DNA from: Cinnamomum chago | Taxonomy: Eukaryota; Streptophyta; Magnoliopsida; Laurales; Lauraceae | Assembly: GCA_038049695.1 (NCBI GenBank) | Contig: CP142452.1 | Location: 34,274,501-34,338,500 of the forward strand | Reading direction: 5' to 3' | DNA length: 64,000 nt | Shown: piece by piece, positions 55,009-64,000 of the stretch | How the letters are laid out: each line of letters starts with the position of its first letter | How positions within the stretch are numbered: position 1 is the first letter of the stretch | Program-made: the position numbers and the translations under genes | The notes under the pieces: model-generated | The model's database searches: none | What the model was told of the DNA's origin: nothing | Seen by the model: the letters and a program-made list of their open reading frames with translations, nothing else

Positions 55009-57973
55009 TGTAATATCTTGATCCTACCATAATCATGTTTAGTGTCTAGTTAATCTTAATTAGATGCCTAATGTATGTTTTGAATGTATTTGGGCTTGAT
55101 TAAGTAGATTAGAATGGGGTTTGACCATTAACTAGGTAGCTTTATGACTATTGGGTATTTTGGGTTTATTAGGTCTCGCGTGTGTTTTCTATTTTTCCAA
55201 GGATTTTGGGTGCATCTCATAGTTCATGAGTCATTTTTCAATTTCTGTATTTTGACCCAACTCATTTGAGCTCATTTAGACCCATTTAGAAGCCAAAAGC
55301 CCTATATTATAAATCTTCATTATATTTTTAGACTTTCCTTCAAATACTAGAACTTCATGGTATAAAAGGCTAGGTAAAACCCTAAACCCCATCTCTTTCA
55401 TTTCATTCCATCTCCATTAGCAAGAGGCACCTAGGGTTCCATTTCCTACCCATTCTTCATCATTTTCCTTGCTACCAAACACCAAATAGAGAGCTTTGAC
55501 AGTGTTTTCCTTCATCTTCCTCCAAGCAAGAACCCATTTTCTACAAGTTTCATCTTCTTCAAGCTTTCATTTGATCTTCTTCTTCCATTCCACTCTATAG
55601 GTAAGCAAAACTTTTCCCAAATCACTCCTTATTGTTCAAAGCAATGATTAAAGGTTTTTAATAGTGAATACTTGTTGATTTTGTAGTTCTTTCTTCAATT
55701 TTCACCATTGTAGGAGCTTGGTTGAGGTTCCATTTTGGGAGTTTTTGCTTAGAGCTTGGTATTGAGTGGGTATAGCTTGGATTTCTATAAATTTGTGTTG
55801 CAAGCACCTATGGCAAGTAAACATTTATAAAATGTGCATGTTTTTCTCTATTTATGATTCTTGTAATGGATCTCATGTTAGATTACCCAATTTCAACTCA
55901 TGTTGTCTATTGTTCTAATTTGATTTAAATTTGTAAATGGGTGTAGTAATAACTTGATATTTCTTTTGGGTTTTATTTTGATTGGGAATGTGTTTGGAGT
56001 GGGTATTGGAGACTCCTTTTGTGCTTATGAAATGGGTTTGAAAGGTTGTAAGAAGTTGGGGAAGGAGACCACTCCAAAGATAGAGTTTCAAGCATAGAAT
56101 TCATGGTTTATGCCAAATTTCAGTCAAGAATTTGGCCAACCGAATTTGGGCAGATTCTTCACCGTATTTACAGATTTTCGAAAGGCCATAACTTTTGATC
56201 CGTATGTCCAATTTTGGAGCTCTACATATCGCTTGAAAGCTCTTGGAATGTCTAATTCATTAGTCCATACAACTTTATGATCAGAGGTTAGAAAAGTTAG
56301 GGGAAATTTAAACCAATGAATTTAGCCCCATAACTCATACAACCCACATTGTACCTAGGTGAACTAAGTGTGGTTATGTTGGAATCAACTTAATAGGATT
56401 TTTAGGTGGTTATGGACCTAGTTTTGAACCTTAGTATTGGATCCTTTAACTTTAATTTAAGCCCAATGGATTTCTAATGTTAGAGGGTGTTGTTTGAGCG
56501 CACACACTCTCATGGAAACTTGTTCTTGGTCTTCTTTTACCCCGAACCAAAGGTGTTATCTTAAGGTATTTGGCATCCCAAATTATGTAATGCCAAGGAT
56601 TCTTTTATAGCCCAATGATGTCAAAAATCTTAAGCCTACACATTGTTGGACGGTGAAGCCCACGAGTATTCCAAAACCTTAGGATTGGCTTGTCATGCAT
56701 CCTTGATTCTGTATATAATCCTTATGCGTGCATTTCATTTCCGTTTCTAGTGCTCTTGCATGATATGTACATGCCATCTCGTGTCTACTTGCTTAGCTCA
56801 TGTGCCTTTGTTTTACGTCATATGTTTCCTTATGCATTATGTATCTATGTATGTTCATATGATATGTCATGTTATGCACTTATGATTATCATCATGTACT
56901 TGTCCATGTTTACATTTGTATATGTTTATGCTCACGCTATGTCACACCATGATATTTGATGTACACTTTATATGTTTATGCTCACGCTATGTCACACCAT
57001 GATATTTGATGTACACTCTATCCCTTGAGTCGGCACCACTTAGCTTCGACCTTAGCTCAGTTGGATCTGGCTGGGTGCGGGTTTAGTTAATTTTTTTGAA
57101 CCTCTACAGATGGTATTTCTATGGGGGTTTGACCGGTACCTCAGGTCCACAATGGAGTATCCGGACCCTATGCCTCCTAGTGGTACCTTATGTTTATGTT
57201 ATATTATGCCATGCTCTCATGTGACTATGTTTACATGTTTATGTGGGAGAATATAGCTCATGTGGTTTTGCCATCTAGTTATGATATGTACATCTATACA
57301 CTTGTCATCTTTGATTCCTTATGTATCATGCTTACTCACGCATCATGTATGCTTAGATTTTCTTACTTGACCTCATATGATCTATCTAGTCAATCTTACT
57401 CGTTTGATATGCATGTTATATTTTATTCTTGTTTACCTTGCTTAGCGTAGTCTAATGATGCTACTCTTGGCGTTACAGGGGAGGACCACGTCAACGCCAT
57501 TGCCCAAGAGATCGCGGAGGTTGAGGAGGAGACTCCTCAACAGCCAGCATAGTGGGCCCCAGAGGATGTCTTTTAGACATCTATGCGTTGAGTGTTCATG
57601 CGTCATCATTTCCCTTGACCATGACATGGATTGCCATTGACTTAGATTTGATTTAGACTTTTATTTGATATTATAAACCTAATTAATACTTGCATCCGCT
57701 ATACTTTAGTATTTCTTTTTTACTTGCTAACTTTAAAACTTAAACTCTTAACTATGCTCGTCGACTAGATTATGCTCTATTATCATGATTACATATTTGA
57801 TGGATATTTATATGTATGGACAAGTTATGATTGAACCATATAAGTTAAGGAAATGTTTATCTCACACATGATATCCTGTGGGAAAACCCGTTCGTGGAAT
57901 TCATGTTGGTTTGAATTTCCATGCGGGCGCACGTCATGCTTCGTGAGCTTAATCACAAGCTCGGGGCGTGACA
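55009..57973 (+). mobile_element. 2,965-bp solo LTR inside the 3' LTR
   Basis: Starts TGTAATATCTTG, ends CGGGGCGTGACA, and is flanked by ATATG (55004-55008 and 57974-57978). The sister LTR at 60535-60545 is the unoccupied site (ATATG once), which proves the insertion. No protein, primer site or polypurine tract. A TATAAAAG word lies at 55361; the TGAGTCGGCACCACT box at 57027 is shared with the 4.1-kb solo LTR. A perfect 46-bp stretch is repeated in tandem with 50-bp spacing (56921 and 56971). The end GGGGCGTGACA is shared with that solo LTR, so they belong to related families. Confidence 0.95.
56919..57018 (+). repeat. 50-bp tandem duplication in the solo LTR
   Basis: TATGTTTATGCTCACGCTAT...GATGTACAC occurs at 56921 and 56971 without a mismatch over about 46 bp. 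A recent slippage or unequal-exchange event. Confidence 0.93.
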
Positions 57974-57978
57974 ATATG

Positions 57979-58337
57979 TCAGGCTTTCTCCTCAAAATTG
58001 ACCTCACGCCAAACTCCCCATCGCAGGCGAGGAAGAAGAGACAACTTGGGAAGATCCAAAATCACTCGTAAGAAATTTCATAATCAATAACATATTAAGC
58101 CAAGAGGCTTTACATCACTTATATAGGAAAATAATAAAACCTAAAACTAATCTGGACCATCCAAACATATTGATGGTCAGGATTAAAACATCCAACTAAA
58201 TACAACTTAAAACATAAAATAGTAAATAAGACTCTAAATAAACTAAGATAAGTGGGCTGAGCCCAAAGAACTGGCCAAGATGGATGGGCTAGGCCCATTG
58301 GCAGGTCAACCCATGTCCATGGGTCTGTCCTGCATCA
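57979..58337 (-). repeat. 3' LTR of the gag-only element, inner piece
   Basis: Matches 60546-60906, ending GTCCTGCATCA. Joined with 54937-55008 it gives about 431 bp, against 435 bp for the 5' LTR. It carries a minus-strand polypurine tract on its right side (about 58338-58352, AGTAGAGGAGAGT on minus). Confidence 0.93.
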
Positions 58338-58373
58338 ACTCTCCTCTACTTGGAGAGAACTCGACCACGAGTT

Positions 58374-59126
58374 CTATAGAAGTACTCCAGGATCGAAAGT
58401 CAAGCAAACAAAACCTTGATGTTCTTTCTCTTTGCATCGCTTGGAGGCATGACTCAATGCTTTTGATTTCAATATGATCTTCCAGTTAGAGGTAGAAGTG
58501 CGGTAATGTTGCTTCGGAAAATGAAAATCTGCTTGGATGTGAGATCCAACCATTAGATGCTTCAAATTTTGGAGTATCATTTGCTTTGAATCTTCAAGTA
58601 GTAATGGTCGATCTCCTAAGATGAAATCAATATGTGGAACTTCGATGATGTGATCTTCTTTGACAATCTCCTGATCAATGGTCTTTTCATCTAATGGTTT
58701 AATTTGATTTTCTAGAGGTGGACTAGCAATGGGATCCATTAGATGATTAGACTCCTTGATGTTTTCTTCATTGTTTGTTTCTTCTTGTTCCACGTGCACT
58801 ACCTGAACAACTCTCTCAGAACGATGAAACTCAGGTTCCTTTTCAGAGGGGTAACGCTTTATCAAGCGCTCAACACGAATCGCTTCCCAAAATGCTTCAT
58901 ACATATTTTTACAGTCCTTCTCCATATTCTTCAATATACTTGGTCGCAAACCTTTGAGAAAGTGAGTGAAATCAAGTGTATCTCCCAACTCACATAAATG
59001 ATGCAGCCTTTCAAATTCATCGGCATATTCCTCGACCGACAATTTTCCTTGTGTCAAATTAATATACTGCTCAAAGCAATCTTTATTTGCATAATATCTT
59101 TTCCCATATCTGATTGCATATGTCAT
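58374..59126 (-). CDS. Gypsy-type Gag (capsid part), intact frame of 250 codons
   Basis: Open without a stop. ATG at 59126 gives MTYAIRYGKRYYANK, then QYINLTQGKLSVEEYADEFE (residues about 20-40, the conserved Retrotrans_gag helix) and HLCELGDTLDFTHFLKGLRP. Residues 90-120 give AFWEAIRVERLIKRYPSE. From residue 115 onward it is highly acidic with no C-x2-C-x4-H-x4-C knuckle, unlike ordinary Gag. The stop is only about 35 bases from the polypurine tract, so no pol can follow. It is the sole gene of the element; expression would come from the LTR at 60472-60906. The true start may be slightly upstream. Confidence 0.85.
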   Translation of the reverse strand: MTYAIRYGKRYYANKDCFEQYINLTQGKLSVEEYADEFERLHHLCELGDTLDFTHFLKGLRPSILKNMEKDCKNMYEAFWEAIRVERLIKRYPSEKEPEFHRSERVVQVVHVEQEETNNEENIKESNHLMDPIASPPLENQIKPLDEKTIDQEIVKEDHIIEVPHIDFILGDRPLLLEDSKQMILQNLKHLMVGSHIQADFHFPKQHYRTSTSNWKIILKSKALSHASKRCKEKEHQGFVCLTFDPGVLL

Positions 59127-60456
59127 TCTTTTAGTCCTTTTGTTGATTTCTTTAAGTTCTTTGTTGGTTTCTTTAAGCCTTTAATTCATTTCAAGAAGTT
59201 GCAATTCCATCTTGGCTGACAACTCCATATTAACTTGATGCAAAGATTAAAAATTTAATGCTCTTCAAAATTAAAATCAGACTGACCAGATGTGTAGATC
59301 CCACTGATCGGAGCTTGTAGGTGAAGACGGATCATCAATCGGACTACAAATGATCAAGATATCACTCTTTGAAGATCAATGGCTGAAATTGAAGCTGCTG
59401 ATGTCACACACTGCTGTTTTTTTCCTCTTTTTTTTTCACTGTTGTTGGATTCAGCAATGACCTGACTAGATTGTGCTGATGATGGGTCAGTCTGACCTAT
59501 TGTGGAGCAGGTCTCATGTGCTGATCAGGTATTTTTTAACAAAAAGTCTATGCACCCCGGGGTCCGTCCGGGGTCTGGATCCCGGGGTGCGTAGCACCGC
59601 TGATTTTTTAAACAACTTCGCCGAAAACACTAGGCTCAGCAACTTGTCACTGAGACACGTGTGAGGGGAAGCCTCCCTCCTATCGTTTTGGTTGTCCCAG
59701 CGCCAGAAAATGACGACAGCCGGAGATTTTCCAAAGTGCGACGACAGTGGCTGCAACTGCCTGGCTGCTGCTGTTTGCTTCAATCAGAGAAGAGGGAGGG
59801 CAATCGTGGCTGAGATCGGTGAGATGGTGTTGATGCCAAGCCGTGATGATGAGGATGATGGCTCTGTGCTGATGCGTCAACGGGGATGGAGAAGATGCTG
59901 CTGGAGATCAAGTTTCAGGTACACACTTTCCTTTTTTCTTTTTTTCCTTGGATGTGTCTTCCTTCTCTAATTTCTTTCTTCTTCTTTTGTCACTTTTTTT
60001 TTTTGGGGGGGATGGGGTGACGACTGGGTTGGACGAATGTTTGGGGATTTTCAGATCTGGAGATCTGGGGATTAGAGGGTTTTGGGTGAAGGTTCGAATG
60101 GTTGTGAGGGCTTCGGATGATTAGAGATAGGGTTTCGGTAGAGGCTGGGAGAATGGTTGTTTGTCTAGTGGAGATGGGTTCTGGAGGGGTTGTTTTGATG
60201 GATTGGACAAGTATAGGGCTCTCGGTTTGGGGATTAAGGCTTTGATTTGGGTTCTGGAATTAGGGTTAGAGGTTTGCAGAATTGAGGATTTCAGATTAGG
60301 GATCTGGGATAGGGTACATGCGGTTTAGCTGAAAGGGGCTTGTTACGGCGATGTGCACTGGATGGATCCAACGGGGGTGGAGATGTTGGCATGGATTTTG
60401 ATGATACAGCGTTGAATGAATGCCGAGAATCGAATCTAGGGTTTGGATCGATCTTC
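59127..60456 (-). other. Leader of the gag-only element, with a GC-rich hairpin at 59551-59590
   Basis: A 1.3-kb untranslated region between primer site and gag. The hairpin GCACCCCGGG(...)CCCGGGGTGC can form about 10 perfect pairs with a 20-base loop. The segment 59690-59920 is GC-richer than its surroundings, and its open plus-strand frame ends at a donor-like CAG/GTACAC (59918). It may be captured host sequence, but I recognise no protein. Confidence 0.5.
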
Positions 60457-60469
60457 GGCTCTGATACCA
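60457..60469 (-). promoter_or_regulatory. Primer binding site of the gag-only element, minus strand
   Basis: TGGTATCAGAGCC on minus, two bases from the LTR end at 60472; a perfect initiator Met-tRNA match. Confidence 0.96.
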
Positions 60470-60471
60470 AT

Positions 60472-60906
60472 TGATGGGGAGCAGGTACCAGGTGCGGGGC
60501 AAGTAGAGGCGAAGAGACGAGAGATGGAGGGTGGAAGGATATGTCAGGCTTTCGCCTGAAAATTGGCCTCACGCCAAACTCCCCATCACGAGCGAGGAAG
60601 AAGAGACAACTTGGGAAGACCCAAAATCACTCGTAAGAAATTTCATTAATCAATAACTAATTAAGCCAAGAGGCTTTACATCACTTATATAGGAAAATAA
60701 TAAAACCTAAAACTAATCTGGACCATCCAAACATATTGATGGTTAGGATTAAAACATCCAACTAAATACAACTTAAAACATAAAATAGTAAATAAGACTC
60801 TAAATAAACTAAGATAAGTAGGTTGGGCCCAAAGAACTGGCCGAGATGGATAGGCTGGGCCCATTGGCAGGTCAACTCATGGGGACCATGGGTCTGTCCT
60901 GCATCA
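60472..60906 (-). repeat. 5' LTR of the gag-only element
   Basis: 435 bp; on minus it begins TGATGCAGGAC and ends CTCCCCATCA. CACTTATATAGGAAAATAA (about 60682-60700) probably holds the TATA region, read as TATATAAG on minus. Intact copy without the solo LTR. Confidence 0.95.
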
Positions 60907-60911
60907 CCCAT

Positions 60912-61210
60912 CCACCTGGTTTTTAGATTAAGGAGCCTCAACCCACATGACATCTATAGAAAGTAGCTTTACAGACTCTCACCCTTACCTTGGAAAAGAC
61001 AATAACCACTGCTAATGGAGACCAATTAATCATTTCTGGGGTTGGTACCATTACTTTATCTAGTGTCTCTGGCCAGTCTATTATCCTTCCCAATGTCTAC
61101 TTTGTTCCAAAATTATCAGTCAATTTACTTTCTGTATGACAACTTATTGATGATGGATACAGTGTTAACTTTTCTTCCACTGGTTGTGTCATACAGGAGC
61201 GGCAAACTGG
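60912..61210 (+). pseudogene. Copia protease, catalytic Ser codon now a stop
   Basis: Reads WFLD-stop-GASTHMTS from 60918. The serine codon of the D-S-G-A active site is TAA at 60930-60932. It continues FTD..., PYLGKDN, a VGTITLSSVSGQSIILPNVYF block and KLSVNLLS across one or two frame changes. The protein begins directly after the TSD of the gag-only element and completes the gag text ending at 54936. Confidence 0.88.
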
Positions 61211-62170
61211 GAAGGTGATCGCGACGGGGAGTAAATATGGTCAACTGTTTCTGCTGGACATTGAACACGATTCCGTCTTTGCTTCTTCTTCTAATAATTT
61301 CAGTAAATTGTGGACTGTGGCATCCACATCTTGGTCATGTGAACAATGCTTTTCTTTGTTTAAAATTGGTTGTTTAGAATCTACTATTGATAATAAAATG
61401 ATGTCATCATTACTTCAATCAAAGTGTGAAACGTATTGCTTGAGTAAGAGTCATATTTTGCCTTTTCCTATTCATCATTCTCGTGCGTTATCTTCTTTTG
61501 ACATTATTTACAATGATGTTTGGAGAATTGCACCTACATTGAGTAGGATAAGGTTTAAGTATTATGTGACCTTTATTGATGATCATTCTCATTTCACTTG
61601 GATTTATTTCATGTGCTTCAAATCTGAAGTATTTTCTCTTTTCCAAAAGTTTTGCAATATGGTCCAAACATAATTTAAGAAAGCAATAAAACTTCTTAAG
61701 TCCGACTCCTATGGAGAATACATGCCCCATGATTTTTCTGCCTTCCTTTCTGATAATGGCATTCTTCATCAAAAATTATGCCCACATACTCCACAGCAAA
61801 ATGGTGTTGCGGAGAGGAATAACAGACATATTCTTGAAACTGTTCGTACTCTACTAATTGCATCCTTAGTTCCTCCCAATTTTTGGTGATGCTGCACAGA
61901 CTGTTGTGTATCTACTCAATCGTCATCCTAGCTTCATCCAAGGAAAGACTACTCCTTATGAAGCTCTCTTCAGTCATGCCCCTTCATACTCTCACGCGTT
62001 TTTGGCTGCTTGTGCTTTGTTCATCTACTACCTAACGAGCACACTAAGTTATCACCACAGGCTGCCAAATGTATCTTTCTGGGTTACAGTATTGAACACA
62101 TGGGATTTTCGTGTTATGATCAGTCCGAAAAACGCATGCGAATATCTCGTAATGTGATCTTCTTAGAACA
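61211..62170 (+). pseudogene. Copia GAG-pre-integrase and integrase core
   Basis: GKVIATGSKYGQLFLLD leads into a decayed HHCC region. The core reads YYVTFIDDHSHFTWIYF (first Asp), KLLKSDSYGEY (second Asp, after a stop at 61674) and HTPQQNGVAERNNRHILETV (third, Glu present, near 61790-61850). Frameshifts occur near 61885 and 62010. YLLNRHPSFIQGKTTPYEAL and LSPQAAKCIFLGYSIEHMGF end the domain. All three catalytic acids survive, but the frame does not. Confidence 0.9.
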
Positions 62171-63500
62171 TATTCCTTGCTTTTCTTTGTGTTTGGATAA
62201 TCATCCTGTTACTGTGTCTAATCTGCCACAATTTCCTGAGACTGCTTCCCATCACCTATTACTAATGTCTATGTCCAGCGTAACACGGTTCCTCCTATGG
62301 GGCCTCCTTCTCCTAATCATCTCCCAGTGTCGCCTACTACACCTTCAAGTATTAATTCTTCTTCTGATAGTGTCATACCTCTGTGACGCTCTAGTCGTCC
62401 TTCAGTTGCCCCTGACCGATATGGATTTCCTGCTCTTTTCACTTCTTTGGATATTGCTCCTATACCCACCTCATATTTACAGGCCTCGAAGATTGCATAC
62501 TGGCAAGATGCTATGACTGAGGAGTTGCTTGCTCTTGAAGCATACAAAACATGGGAATTGGTACTGGCCCTGCAGGCGCATCTGTAATTTGCAGTAAATG
62601 GATCTATTCCATAAAAGTTCACTCTCATGGGAGTCTTGACCACTACAAAGCCAGATTGGTTGCACTAAGCAGGAATATGGGATTGACTATGAGGAGATCT
62701 TCGCATCAATGGCTAAAATGACCACTATTCGCACTCTTCTTTGTGTAGCTGCAGCCTACAACTAGCCCCTATGGCAAATGGATGTCAAAAATGCCTTTCT
62801 CCATGGCAACTTGCGTGACACTGTTTATTTAAAGCCACACCGGGTTATGCTTGTCCTCCACAACATGTTTGTAAAATTGAGGAAAGCTCTTTTATGGACT
62901 TAAGCAGGCTCCCCGGGCTTGGTTTGATAAATTTCGGGCAGCAATCCTTCAAGCTGGATTTCGACAGTCATTCTGATAGTTCCCTATTTCTCATATGGAC
63001 ACCAAAGGGATACACATTTCTTTTGGTTTATGTTGATGATATGATTATCAGTGGCAATGATGTTGCTAGCATTACTTCCCTCAAACATCATCTTACTCGC
63101 CATTTCCAAATGAAGGATCTTGGTCCTCTCACTTACTTCCTGTGGCTTGAGTTTGTTTGTAACAAATCTAGCATTCGGGCATCAATGTAAGTATGCTACA
63201 GATTTGGTCACTTCGGCTCAACTTGATGATGCTAACATCTTTGCTACGCCTATGGAATTGAACATCAAAATCAATAGGGATGATGGCTCTCCCCTAGCTG
63301 ATCCTTCCATTTTCCGACAGATTGTGGGTTGTCTGCTCTACTTGACTATGACCAGGCCGGATATTTCTCATGCGGTTCATACTGTTAGTCAGTTTGTTAG
63401 CAATCCATACAAGCCTCACCTTACTGCTGCTTTGCGCATACTCCACTATGTTAAAGGCACTCTTAAATCATGGTCTTTTCTAGCCTTCTGGTGCTTCTCT
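62171..63500 (+). pseudogene. Copia reverse transcriptase
   Basis: After a proline/serine-rich linker, RYGFPALFTSL near 62419 and WQDAMTEELLALEAYKTWEL start RVT_2. It continues KWIYSIKVHSHGSLDHYKAR (62598-62656), LWQMDVKNAFLHGNL (about 62773-62815, after a TAG at 62764) and LKQAPRAWFDKF. The catalytic box is LLVYVDDMIISGND (63019-63060, YVDD intact). The C-terminal part is HFQMKDLGPLTYFL, then CLLYLTMTRPDISHAVHTVS. Several stops and frameshifts. Confidence 0.92.
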
Positions 63501-63984
63501 ACACTTAACCGCTTATGCAGACGCTGACTGGGCTGGCTGTCCGGATACTCAAAGAGCTACCACTAGCTGGTGCATGTTCCTTGAGGAACCCCTGATTTCC
63601 TGGAAGTGCAAGCAGCAAACCACAGTTTCGTGATCTTCTGATGAGGCAGAATATCGAGCCATGTCATCTGCTAGTGCTGAAATCATTTGGCTACGACGTC
63701 TTCTTTGTGAATTGGGTGTTCTTGTTGGAACTTCTACACCTCTGTATGGGGACAATACTAGTGCCACCAGAATAACAAACAATCCGGTTTTTCATGAAAG
63801 GACAAAGCACATTGAGATTGATTGTCATTTCATTCGTCAGCATGTTGTTACTAAGAAGATCACTTTGCCTCATGTTTCTACCCATCATCTGTTGGCAGAT
63901 ATATTCACAAAAACTCTTCCCAAACCACGACATAATGATCTTACTAGCAAATTAATGTTTTTGTATCTTCCCACATCAATTTGA
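63501..63984 (+). pseudogene. Copia RNase H
   Basis: YADADWAGCPDTQRATTSW (63514-63570) carries the first acidic residue; ISWKCKQQTTVS follows, then a TGA at 63631-63633. SDEAEYRAMSSASAEIIWL (about 63637-63693) contains the next acidic pair. YGDNTSATRI (63745-63774), HERTKHIEIDCHFIRQHV and LADIFTKTLPKPRHN complete the domain. The stop codon at 63982-63984 comes just before the polypurine tract. Frame broken only by one stop and one shift. Confidence 0.93.
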
Positions 63985-64000
63985 GGGGGGGGGGGGGGGG
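63983..64000 (+). promoter_or_regulatory. Polypurine tract, G-run at the window edge
   Basis: GAGGGG... with 16 Gs to the last base. It marks the start of plus-strand synthesis; the 3' LTR should begin just beyond the window. The G-run is unusually long for a plant polypurine tract and may be slightly miscounted in the assembly. Confidence 0.8.

Larger units (their letters stand above)
54937..60906 (-). mobile_element. Gag-only, non-autonomous LTR retrotransposon
   Basis: Minus-strand element: 5' LTR 60472-60906, primer site 60457-60469, leader, one gag gene (59126-58374), polypurine tract, 3' LTR 58337-54937 (interrupted by a solo LTR). The perfect TSD CCCAT lies at 54932-54936 and 60907-60911. 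No protease, RT, RNase H or integrase is present in the 2.1-kb interior, so it would need another element's enzymes. This matches the TR-GAG type described in plants. LTR copies are very similar, so insertion is fairly recent. Confidence 0.93.
52914..64000 (+). mobile_element. Ty1/copia retrotransposon with nested gag-only element; runs off the right edge
   Basis: 5' LTR about 52914-53129, primer site 53130, gag 53850-54936, then a 5,970-bp insertion (54937-60906). Protease, integrase, RT and RNase H occupy 60912-63984, and a polypurine tract reaches the last base. The 3' LTR must lie outside the window. The copia protein order is complete, but each domain carries stops or frameshifts. Confidence 0.9.

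Noticed and set aside
56690-57450. Methionine/tyrosine/cysteine-rich open frames
   Set aside because: These come from AT-rich TATG/CATG-rich sequence in the solo LTR; they look membrane-like but are compositional.
60291-60572. Proline-rich minus-strand frame across the primer site
   Set aside because: It runs across the LTR, primer site and leader of the gag-only element, so it cannot be a separate gene.
1-64000. tRNA, rRNA or other structured RNA genes
   Set aside because: I scanned by eye for tRNA boxes and rRNA-like sequence and found none that I could support; a covariance-model search would be needed to be sure.

Overview
The window is nuclear DNA from a flowering plant. It is AT-rich and mostly non-coding, with introns, initiator-Met-tRNA primer sites, Ty1/copia and Ty3/gypsy retrotransposons, an RTE-type LINE and small inverted-repeat DNA transposons. 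The only host gene I can name is a minus-strand THUMP-domain gene (THUMPD1/TAN1-like), of which the last two coding exons are visible (42700-42840 and 40234-40317). Species cannot be read from the sequence.

Layout. 1-1589: decayed RTE-type LINE. 1590-18290: non-coding DNA with a weak LINE RNase H relic (about 5430-6220), a 115-bp tandem duplication (8272-8501), a long foldback (9700-10495), a diverged dispersed repeat (8098-12490), three TIR elements (13194-13532, 14516-15509, 17859-18091) and possible Helitron ends (16096 and 17605). 18291-38083: a four-level nest. A copia element (LTRs 18291-18669 and 37670-38083) has an internal inversion and contains a minus-oriented long LTR-like unit (24446-26784 plus 36699-36964). 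That unit is split by a complete Ty3/gypsy element (26785-36698, TSD ATAAA). The gypsy gag gene is in turn split by a 4.1-kb solo LTR (28318-32417, TSD GTGGA).

38084-42840: 3' end of the THUMP gene and a 2.4-kb intron with a duplicated block and a G-rich quadruplex-type run. 43211-46463: two Harbinger-like TIR elements (TSDs CTA and TAA) around an LTR-like stretch. 46824-51142: a copia gag scrap and a minus-strand copia element lacking integrase and carrying an LTR-like insert. 52914-64000: a plus-strand copia element running off the right edge. It is split by a gag-only minus-strand LTR element (54937-60906, TSD CCCAT), whose own 3' LTR is split by a 2,965-bp solo LTR (55009-57973, TSD ATATG).

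All retroelement reading frames are broken by stops, frameshifts or insertions. The CRM-like gypsy element and the gag-only element look youngest, judging by similar LTR pairs and perfect TSDs. The strongest observations are the two reconstructable insertion stacks, the inversion with inverted duplications inside the first copia element, the gag-only element, the foldback with outward-facing TATA boxes, and the tandem-repeat-bearing long solo LTRs. Nothing suggests a bacterial-type system, CRISPR array or operon.
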